Shown: in pieces, positions 31,135-36,818 of the stretch
Layout: each line of letters begins with the position of its first letter
Position numbering within the stretch: the first letter of the stretch is position 1
Source of the DNA: Dethiobacter sp.
Lineage (GTDB): Bacteria; Bacillota_D; Dethiobacteria; Dethiobacterales; Dethiobacteraceae
Direction of reading: 5' to 3'
NCBI GenBank assembly: GCA_018333395.1
Contig: JAGXSQ010000151.1
Span: 1-36,818, forward strand
Length of the DNA stretch: 36,818 nucleotides
Notes under the pieces: generated by a model
What the model was told of the DNA's origin: nothing
Seen by the model: the letters and a program-made list of their open reading frames with translations, nothing else
Databases searched by the model: none
Made by a program: the position numbers and the translations under genes

Positions 31135-32223
31135 TTAAGGGTAGGTAATTTTAGCCTGCCGAAGCCTGGCATTTTCCCGTATTTTGTTAATTTCCCCGTC
31201 AGAAAGCGCTCTTTCAAAGCTACGAAATCCCGCCAATTTAAATCCGTGCTTTTCCGCCAGACGCTCTATTTCGTCAACCTGGGCAACGGAAAGCTCCCGC
31301 CCAAGCGTATATGACTCAAAGCGGCCCTCCAAGGCTAAAATCATTGTTTCCGCCATGCAGGCATAAGCTGTCTTGGGAGGAAAGCCGAAATTAAAGCCAA
31401 AGTCAACATCACCCGGGACTTCCACTACGCCACCCTCAATCACCAGCACATCGTCCCGCAGCTCCGCTGCGCGGCGGGAAACATCCCTTGGCCTAGCCAC
31501 GTCACAGACCACCGCCCCAGGCTTTAAGTCGGCCACGTCAATAACAGTCTCGGCCGAACCGGTTACGGTGATGACAATGTCGGCACGCTGCACAGCCTGC
31601 CCGACATCGGAAGTAACTTTTACCGCCAACCCACTTTCCCGCAAGATACGGGCCGCCAGCTGATCTAACTTTTTTTTGTCCCGCGCCAGAAGTGTCAGGA
31701 ACTTGGCCTCCCGGGCCAGGATCCGAGCGCAAACGCTGCCAATGGAGCCGGTGGCACCAACAACGAGCACCTCCGCCTTCTCCAAATCAATCCCCATCGC
31801 TCTGGCTGCTTTTTTTGTACCCTGCAGAGCAGTTGCTACTGTGTAGCTGTTACCCGTAGTCACCGCAATCTTTAGGTTTTTAGCGATCGTAATGCCGGCG
31901 TCACCAACCACTGAGGTCATTGCCCCAAGGCCAACCACCTTCGCGCCGAGCTTCTCAGCCACATGACCAGCCCTGATAATTTTTTGGACTACCCTGTCTT
32001 CAGATAGGGTAGTCATCTGTTTAGAGGTCAAAGGACAGCTAACAAACCAGCCGGATGTTTCGGCACAGGCAGAGCGTACTCCGGTAATTTCCGAAACTTT
32101 AAACGGCGGCAAGGCACGGACCACAGCTTCAACAGCCGGGACAGGCCACCGGCGCATGAACTTCAGCTTGCGAAAAATGTCCTCAATTTCTATAGGATGA
32201 ATGATAAATGCAAAGTTGCCCAT
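31135..32223 (-). CDS. NAD(P)-dependent reductase resembling cyanobacterial acyl-ACP reductase (often labelled shikimate dehydrogenase-like)
   Basis: The product has 362 residues from ATG 32223 with GGAGG upstream. The N-terminus (MGNFAFIIHP-IEIEDIFRKL) and the central AEKLGAKVVGLGAMTSVV and TTGNSYTVATAL align by eye with cyanobacterial long-chain acyl-ACP reductase (AAR, 341 residues). So do the Rossmann motif VVGATGSIGSVCARIL and the Cys-containing KTAYACMAETMILALEG. AAR makes fatty aldehydes from acyl-ACP. Clostridial homologues are usually annotated only as shikimate dehydrogenase-like. It follows the partner gene at 32233 by 9 bp. The function is inferred, not proven. Confidence 0.65.
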   Translation of the reverse strand: MGNFAFIIHPIEIEDIFRKLKFMRRWPVPAVEAVVRALPPFKVSEITGVRSACAETSGWFVSCPLTSKQMTTLSEDRVVQKIIRAGHVAEKLGAKVVGLGAMTSVVGDAGITIAKNLKIAVTTGNSYTVATALQGTKKAARAMGIDLEKAEVLVVGATGSIGSVCARILAREAKFLTLLARDKKKLDQLAARILRESGLAVKVTSDVGQAVQRADIVITVTGSAETVIDVADLKPGAVVCDVARPRDVSRRAAELRDDVLVIEGGVVEVPGDVDFGFNFGFPPKTAYACMAETMILALEGRFESYTLGRELSVAQVDEIERLAEKHGFKLAGFRSFERALSDGEINKIRENARLRQAKITYP

Positions 32224-32232
32224 GTTTCCTCC

Positions 32233-33132
32233 TCAGCTCATCTCCGCAATACGGGGGACAAAGTTTATCTGTTCCAGCAGTTTAGAGTATTCGACTGGCG
32301 ACAGTTCCTGTCCCTTGCCGGAGACAGCCACCAGTAAAGCCTCCATCACGTTGGTGCCGAAAGAACGACTGTTCAGTTCGGGAGTAGTCGTCACCAGCGT
32401 GACCACACCCCGACTTTTCAGCAAAGCCACGTCCTCAGCCGTCGTCGTATTGGTAATAACTATTTTGCCGCTCATGTTTTCTGGCATATAGCGCCGGATA
32501 AAATGAAAATCACCGGCCACAATAGCAGCTTGCGCAAACAGGGCAGGCGCTTTGGGCTTGTTTTCCTCCTGTTTTTTCCCTGTCGGGTAAAGCATGGCCA
32601 GGGGAAACTGACAGACAATCGGCGCTAAAACCCTCGCCACGCTATCTAGCGCTTTTAATGAACGGAGCGGTACCGGTATGCCCACGGCAAAAACAAGATC
32701 CCCATAAGTAACACGACAAGCGGCCGCCTCCAGCGCCTCCGCCATGCCAAAGCGGTCAGCCCCGGACATCATCAGCACCTGTGGGCTGTTATCAAGCAGG
32801 TTGGTATTTTCTTTTAAATAACTAATAACCTGTCGCTCCAAAGTATTTTTGAGGCCTGAGCCATCGACAAGAGGTGTCTTTTGGGCAGCAGCGGCCACCT
32901 TTTTGGCCTCGCGCAGCGTGTAGCGCCGCTTTCCGGCGAACACATACAAGTCCATGCCGCCAAGCCCAAAAGCATCAACCTTACCGTCCAGCTCCGCAAT
33001 GAGGCGGACCATGGCCGACATATCCCCGTCGGTGCCAATCCGCTCTACTCGACAAAGATATCCGCCCATTTCTAATTCCACAGCGTGATTTCTTTTGGAC
33101 GAACCCAAACTGATGCTAACAACCCGCTTCAC
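32233..33132 (-). CDS. Conserved partner protein (named quinate 5-dehydrogenase in some annotations), function unknown
   Basis: The product has 299 residues from GTG 33132, 9 nt after GGAGG. It begins KRVVSISLGSSKRNHAVEL and contains DAFGLGGMDLYVFAGKRRYT, SGADRFGMAEALEAA, YGDLVFAVGIP and VITNTTTAEDVALLKSRGV. No Rossmann glycine motif is obvious, so the dehydrogenase label I associate with this family may be misleading. The close spacing (9 bp) to the acyl-ACP-reductase-like gene suggests that the two proteins act together. Confidence 0.65.
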   Translation of the reverse strand: MKRVVSISLGSSKRNHAVELEMGGYLCRVERIGTDGDMSAMVRLIAELDGKVDAFGLGGMDLYVFAGKRRYTLREAKKVAAAAQKTPLVDGSGLKNTLERQVISYLKENTNLLDNSPQVLMMSGADRFGMAEALEAAACRVTYGDLVFAVGIPVPLRSLKALDSVARVLAPIVCQFPLAMLYPTGKKQEENKPKAPALFAQAAIVAGDFHFIRRYMPENMSGKIVITNTTTAEDVALLKSRGVVTLVTTTPELNSRSFGTNVMEALLVAVSGKGQELSPVEYSKLLEQINFVPRIAEMS

Positions 33133-33253
33133 TACTCTTTCCCTCCAGGCTCCCGTTCTTTAGCACAAACAGGGCAAGAATTTTCCACTTTGCCGGGTCG
33201 ACATAGATCCCCCGCTGCTAGCTATCGGCCCGATTTCCACATTACCACTTTTT

Positions 33254-34213
33254 TTAGTCTGGCACAAGAGAAGACAGAATTTTTTCCATCTCCTGCTTTG
33301 TTTTAGACTCCATTAACAGATTGCGGGTTTGCGCGGCCCCCTGAAGGCCTTTGATGTACCAAGCAGCGTGCTTGCGCATTTCCCGCACACCTATTTGCTC
33401 CCCCTTGTGCTGGACCATCATAGCCAAGTGCCGCAACGCCATCCTCACCCGCTCGGAAGCATCCGGTTCCGGCAGGATTTCATCTGCCGCCAAGAAGTGC
33501 ACCGTCCTTTTGATCAACCAGAGGTTGCCGAGTACGCCGCGGCCGATCATCACCGCGTCGCAACCAGTCTCGGCCAGCATCGCCGCCGCCTCCTCCGGTT
33601 GGCGGATATCACCGTTGCCTATCACAGGGATGGCCAGGATTTTCTTAACTTTGGCAATGGCCCCCCAGTCAGCCATCCCGCTATAGCCTTGTTCGCCCGT
33701 CCGGCCGTGGACTGTTACCGCCACCGCGCCCGCCTCCTGCACAGCTAGGGCCACCTCCGTCACATTGACCGAAGTTTCGTTCCAGCCTTTGCGCATTTTT
33801 ACTGTTACCGGCACTTGCACTGCCTCGCAGACGGCACGGGTGACCCGGAAAGCTTTCTCAGGATCCCGCATCAACGCACAACCTTCCCCCCTGCCGGCCA
33901 CTTTGCGCACCGGGCATCCCATGTTGATGTCCAGCAAGTCAGGCTTGAGCCGAGCCGCAATTTCCGCCCCCCGCCCCAGCACGTCCGGGCCAGCCCCGAA
34001 AAGCTGGATACCGATCGGCCGCTCTTCATCCGTAAACCAGGCCATAGGCATCGACTGCCTGGGAGAGCAGAGGAGGCCTTTGGCGCTGACCATTTCGGTA
34101 AACATAAGCGCACAACCCATTTCCTTTGCCAGCCGGCGAAACGAGCTGTCGCTAACACCAGCCAGGGGAGCAAGCACTACTCTGTTTGTCAGCTTGACAT
34201 TACCAATCTGCAT
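33254..34213 (-). CDS. dusB: tRNA-dihydrouridine synthase, DusB-like
   Basis: This FMN enzyme reduces uridine to dihydrouridine in the tRNA D-loop. The start ATG 34213 follows GGAGGGCCC; 319 residues, typical. Motifs seen: VVLAPLAGVSDSSFRRL (flavin site), DINMGCPVRKV with the catalytic Cys of the MGCP motif, VTVKMRKGWN, TVHGRTGEQGYSG, PVIGNGDI and CDAVMIGRGVLGNLWL. The open frame upstream of 34213 has no such features. Confidence 0.95.
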   Translation of the reverse strand: MQIGNVKLTNRVVLAPLAGVSDSSFRRLAKEMGCALMFTEMVSAKGLLCSPRQSMPMAWFTDEERPIGIQLFGAGPDVLGRGAEIAARLKPDLLDINMGCPVRKVAGRGEGCALMRDPEKAFRVTRAVCEAVQVPVTVKMRKGWNETSVNVTEVALAVQEAGAVAVTVHGRTGEQGYSGMADWGAIAKVKKILAIPVIGNGDIRQPEEAAAMLAETGCDAVMIGRGVLGNLWLIKRTVHFLAADEILPEPDASERVRMALRHLAMMVQHKGEQIGVREMRKHAAWYIKGLQGAAQTRNLLMESKTKQEMEKILSSLVPD

Positions 34214-34381
34214 GGGCCCTCCATAAACTAATTTTGCCCAAAAACAAGAAGAACGCTTCACGCTCTGCCTGAAGAGACGTTTCTCCTGTCCGCTAGGGGC
34301 GGCCGCCCCTGCGGGGGAGCCTCGTTCCTGAGCACCCGGCAAGAGTAGGGGGAAGCCCCATACAGTTCTTGCGCAATAAAA

Positions 34382-34403
34382 AACACCCGTGATGACGAGT
34401 GTT
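34382..34403 (-). terminator. Intrinsic terminator of the XRE regulator gene
   Basis: On the minus strand AACACTCGT-catc-ACGGGTGTT forms a 9-bp stem with one T-G pair, followed by TTTTATT. It begins 2 nt after the TAG stop at 34405. Confidence 0.85.
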
Positions 34404-34404
34404 G

Positions 34405-34623
34405 CTACTCTTGGATGGTATCAGGCATAACGAACAGCTCCTCCGGAGGAACATCCAACACGCGGGCAATTTTTTTGAGCAACTCCACCCGTGGGTATTT
34501 CTCGCCTCTTTCGATGGTGGACAACATACTGACAGATATGCCCAAATAGCCTGCCAGTTCCTTTTGGGTCAGCCTTTTTAAACGGCGTAAGCCACGCAAC
34601 CGGCGCCCCAACAATGCAGACAT
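34405..34623 (-). CDS. Small XRE-family helix-turn-helix regulator
   Basis: The product has 72 residues from ATG 34623, preceded by GGGGGT; 12 more codons are open upstream without a better site. The whole protein is one Cro/CI-type domain: LRRLKRLTQKELAGYLGIS, VSMLSTIERGEKYPR and a final helix IARVLDVPPEELF. It has no dimerisation or effector domain. It may act on its own promoter; no target is evident. It is followed by its own terminator and lies apart from dusB. Confidence 0.85.
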   Translation of the reverse strand: MSALLGRRLRGLRRLKRLTQKELAGYLGISVSMLSTIERGEKYPRVELLKKIARVLDVPPEELFVMPDTIQE

Positions 34624-34760
34624 CACTATACCCCCGAGGAAAGACTTCTCTGGAACCATTCGACATAAACTCTAAACTTCCTGCAACAGTGTCTATAACT
34701 CGCCTCCCATTCGCCGCAACGCCCGGCCTGCTCTCACTGAGCCAGCGCCCCAAACTCTTC

Positions 34761-34795
34761 TAAAAGCGGGGTTCCCGCCAGTGGCCGGAACCCCG
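34761..34795 (-). terminator. Terminator of tRNA-Thr
   Basis: On the minus strand the 9-bp stem CGGGGTTCC / GGAACCCCG (34767-34775 and 34787-34795) with an 11-nt loop is followed by CTTTTA. It lies 19 bp beyond the 3' end of the tRNA. Confidence 0.85.
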
Positions 34796-34813
34796 TCCTT
34801 ATTGAGTTTTTAG

Positions 34814-34889
34814 TGGAGCCGGCAAGAGGACTTGAACCCCCAACATGCTGATTACGATTCAGCTGCTCTGCCGATTGAGCTATGCCGGC
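34814..34889 (-). tRNA. tRNA-Thr (anticodon CGT), CCA encoded
   Basis: The minus strand folds as a cloverleaf: acceptor GCCGGCA / TGCCGGC, D-arm GCTC...GAGC, anticodon stem GCTGA / TCAGC with loop ATCGTAA (anticodon CGT, reading ACG), and a T-arm with TTCAAGT in the loop. The discriminator is T, and CCA is encoded at 34814-34816. TsaB/D/E in the same window modify A37 of tRNAs such as this. Confidence 0.95.
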
Positions 34890-35027
34890 GCAAGAATCAT
34901 TATAGCTTAAACGGAATGATAAATCAATATCTTCGCTCATGTGTTTGAACCTAAGAGACAATAATCCTCTACTTCGAAGATGGATATTTGTAGCTTGTTA
35001 TAGACTATTGATATTGGTGTCAGCGTC

Positions 35028-35570
35028 TTAACAGTCTCGCATGCCAACCCTGTTCTTTCCCTCTCTTTTGGCCTCATAGAGAGCCTTGTCGGCCAAAGCC
35101 ACCAGTTGTTCAGGGTCGCTAAAACGTGAGCAAGCAATGGCCACGCCAACACTGACTGTAACTGGAAGCAGCCCGGCAGACGCAGTATTAATTGCTTGTT
35201 GCGCCACCGCAGCGCGTAGCCGTTCTGCCACTTCTGCCGCCTGCGACAACGGAGTATTCGGCAAAAGAATGGCAAACTCTTCACCACCATAGCGCGCCAG
35301 CACATCGCCATCCCTGAGACCTGCCTTCAGGATAGCAGCCAACTCCCTGAGCACCTGATCACCTGTGGTATGCCCAAAGGTGTCGTTAATTTTTTTGAAG
35401 TCATCAATATCCAGAAAAAGCAGAGAAAGCGGTTGGCTTGCACTGGAAGCAAGAAACATTCGGCGGATGGTTTCCTGAAAATAACGGCGATTGAAAAGCT
35501 GGGTCAGATGGTCTGTATGGGCACGACTACTCATGTCTGCCAGCGGCAGTAGAAACTTTTTTTCACCCAA
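35028..35570 (-). CDS. GGDEF diguanylate cyclase domain, C-terminal part of a frameshifted gene
   Basis: The product has 180 residues in its own frame. The GGDEF domain starts at SRAHTDHLTQLFNRRYFQE and has LLFLDIDDFKKINDTFGH and the active-site motif ARYGGEEFAILL. An RxxD inhibitory site (RDGD) lies five residues before GGEEF, so c-di-GMP synthesis with product inhibition is predicted. The putative start has no ribosome binding site and overlaps the upstream sensor gene in a different frame. A single-base change in the A7 run (35557-35563) would join the two into one sensor protein. Confidence 0.85.
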   Translation of the reverse strand: MGEKKFLLPLADMSSRAHTDHLTQLFNRRYFQETIRRMFLASSASQPLSLLFLDIDDFKKINDTFGHTTGDQVLRELAAILKAGLRDGDVLARYGGEEFAILLPNTPLSQAAEVAERLRAAVAQQAINTASAGLLPVTVSVGVAIACSRFSDPEQLVALADKALYEAKREGKNRVGMRDC

Positions 35571-36241
35571 TCAGAAGCGAGCAAAGTCGCTAGGGCAAAA
35601 GTTACCAGTGCAAACACGACATTGGTTGCTGTGACAACATAAAGCTGCTGGAGCATTGTCCCGGCAGGAATGGTAACCGACAGCACTCCCGCCAGATCGC
35701 CCTCAGCATACCCTTGCTGGTAGTGGCATTCTAAGCACCTTTCATCTGTGTGCAGTGGAACAACATAGTGAAACTGTGTCGTCGGGCGCAGCACCAATCT
35801 GGTGAACAACCGCTCCCCCTGTTCGAGCCTGCTGATAGCTTCTAGCTCAAGCGCATCTGGAGTGTTGTCCGGATTAAGTGGGTTCCTAGAGGCAAGACCA
35901 AACGCAAACCTACCGTATTTGTCCGCGTAACGCGCCAACTCTCCGGTCACCATGGCTGGCGTCTTCAGGTACATATTATTTTCAACCCTGTGGTAAGGAG
36001 GTGTATCTCTAGACACCCAGACACCGCCGTAATCGGTCACCCACTCCCGTGTCAGAAAAACCTGCTGAGCAAGCACTTCCGCTTTAACAAGTAGGTTTTC
36101 AAACATGAAATGTACCTGCCGCTCAATGTTGAACAAAAGAAAAGCAAAAACAAGTAATCCGATACTGAATTTTAACGCCGGCAAAGCTGCATAACTGTTT
36201 CGCCGCAAAAGATTCATTCCTCCAAAGGCAAAGATAGTCAT
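35531..36241 (-). CDS. DUF3365 (Tll0287-like) heme-c sensor, N-terminal part of a frameshifted diguanylate cyclase
   Basis: The product has 236 residues if started at 36241; an ATG at 36217 is only 1-2 nt from GGAGG, so the start is uncertain. A first transmembrane helix (LKFSIGLLVFAFLLFNI) is followed by an extracytoplasmic domain with REWVTDYGGVWVS, PAMVTGELARYADKYGRF and ERCLECHYQQGYAEGDLAG, in which CLECH is a CxxCH heme-c motif. A second helix is VVTATNVVFALVTFALATLL. This is the DUF3365/Tll0287 architecture, in which a heme is bound on the outside. After WVKK the frame is lost in an A7 run and ends at a stop; the other frame continues into the GGDEF domain. Confidence 0.8.
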   Translation of the reverse strand: MTIFAFGGMNLLRRNSYAALPALKFSIGLLVFAFLLFNIERQVHFMFENLLVKAEVLAQQVFLTREWVTDYGGVWVSRDTPPYHRVENNMYLKTPAMVTGELARYADKYGRFAFGLASRNPLNPDNTPDALELEAISRLEQGERLFTRLVLRPTTQFHYVVPLHTDERCLECHYQQGYAEGDLAGVLSVTIPAGTMLQQLYVVTATNVVFALVTFALATLLASDWVKKSFYCRWQT

Positions 36242-36282
36242 ACAATGCTATCGTTGGGCTACGAACACCGACGAGGCGTAGC

Positions 36283-36816
36283 TTAGCAGCAAGACACCAG
36301 TTTAAAATTCCCCCAGGCGGCCATTTTGTCGTCCTTGATAAGCAACACACCTTCAACGCCGGAAATGTTTTTGGCAAATTCTAGTGCTCCCGGCAGGTCT
36401 GCCGCCACCTGCACCTTGTTGCCGGCAGCTGTGGCTACAGCATCAGAAAGAGGGGCCGAGGCAGAAATAATCACCGCGGCATCTGCCTTGCCAAAACTCA
36501 GGGAAGGCCCGACGGTTCCGGAAGAAGTGCAGATGCCGTAAGGTTCAGAACGCGCCGGCAGTTCCAGAGCTACCTTCTCACTGAACCTTGAGGCACCGGC
36601 CAAGATAGACACTCTGGCAGACTGCTCTACTTGCATAAAAATATCGCCCCCGTTTTCCACAATGACCTGCCTGGCCTGCCGGAGCAGATCTTTGCCGACC
36701 AGTTCGGCTAAAGCCCCTGCCACCGACGCCATAGGCCCTACTCCTGCGGCATTGCCGGCGCGAGCCATGATGAGCGCCACCGGCGGGGCCTCTGCGTACA
36801 CCAGATGAGGCTCAAG
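36283..36816 (-). CDS. UPF0280 family protein, partial at window edge
   Basis: The reading frame runs off the right edge of the window, so the N-terminus is missing; 178 residues are visible. The segments GPMASVAGALAELVG, VIVENGGDIFMQ, PYGICTSSGTVGPSLSFGKAD and SDAVATAAGN match the UPF0280 family, which is related to the ApbE flavin transferase fold and is common in anaerobes and methanogens. Function is unknown. The C-terminal KMAAWGNFKLV is typical. Confidence 0.85.
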   Translation of the reverse strand, partial: LEPHLVYAEAPPVALIMARAGNAAGVGPMASVAGALAELVGKDLLRQARQVIVENGGDIFMQVEQSARVSILAGASRFSEKVALELPARSEPYGICTSSGTVGPSLSFGKADAAVIISASAPLSDAVATAAGNKVQVAADLPGALEFAKNISGVEGVLLIKDDKMAAWGNFKLVSCC

Positions 36817-36818
36817 GG

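Noticed and set aside
34734..34961. Small protein gene on the minus strand (IAQSAEQLNRNQHVGGSSP)
   Set aside because: It is translated from tRNA-Thr; this kind of peptide is a common tRNA shadow.

Overview
The window looks like a chromosomal segment from an anaerobic, probably spore-forming Firmicute of the Clostridia (Peptococcaceae, Dethiobacter or Syntrophomonas-like). This is inferred from gene content: a carD / yacL / ispD / ispF neighbourhood, a DUF3231-type protein, thiL-tsaE-tsaB-rimI-tsaD in one run, a UPF0280 protein, and a flavin-oxidoreductase/heterodisulfide-reductase (Flx-Hdr) locus. Most of the core is moderately GC-rich, with strong GGAGG-type ribosome binding sites. The left 3.4 kb is patchwork and partly AT-rich.

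Layout. 1-3380 is a debris zone: the end of an IS21-type istB with its terminal repeats, a membrane/PH-like gene that has lost its 5' end, an AT-rich AAA ATPase of the DUF4143 type, and an ABC-permease-like remnant fused in frame to a Phd-like antitoxin fragment. 3629-6417 is a compact operon: winged-helix/4Fe-4S protein, TetR regulator, hypA, hypB. A strong promoter precedes it, with a palindrome between the -35 and -10 boxes. 6725-14240 is housekeeping: nadE (+), converging on yacL-ispD-ispF (-), then carD (-) and a small conserved gene (+). It ends with an intact IS1595-family element inserted in the terminator shared with an iclR-type regulator. 14969-21462 (-) is a seven-gene run, hdrB-hdrC-hdrA-flxD-flxC-flxB-flxA, predicted to encode an NADH-oxidising, electron-bifurcating Flx-Hdr complex. 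21614-22600 holds palindromic intergenic repeats around a DUF3231-like gene. 22680-25386 (-) is murC and a radical SAM/PDZ protein. 25602-25724 carries a hairpin followed by DnaA-box-like repeats, all in one orientation. 25778-29489 (-) is thiL and the t6A tRNA-modification genes. 29747-34213 (-) holds an OFA-type transporter, a reductase resembling cyanobacterial acyl-ACP reductase with its partner gene, and dus. 34382-36816 (-) holds a small XRE regulator, tRNA-Thr(CGT), a heme-c sensor and a GGDEF domain split by a frameshift in an A7 run, and a partial UPF0280 gene.

How it works together. The Flx-Hdr complex would couple NADH oxidation to ferredoxin and disulfide reduction. The hypAB operon points to nickel-enzyme assembly, although no nickel enzyme is encoded here. 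The rest is isoprenoid precursor synthesis, NAD synthesis, cell wall and tRNA modification. No complete defence system or CRISPR array was seen. The observations most worth a second look are the Flx-Hdr locus, the frameshifted heme/GGDEF sensor, the DnaA-box cluster, the precisely defined IS1595 insertion, the acyl-ACP-reductase-like pair, and the Fe-S/TetR/hypAB operon. All family assignments were made by reading the sequence, without database searches.
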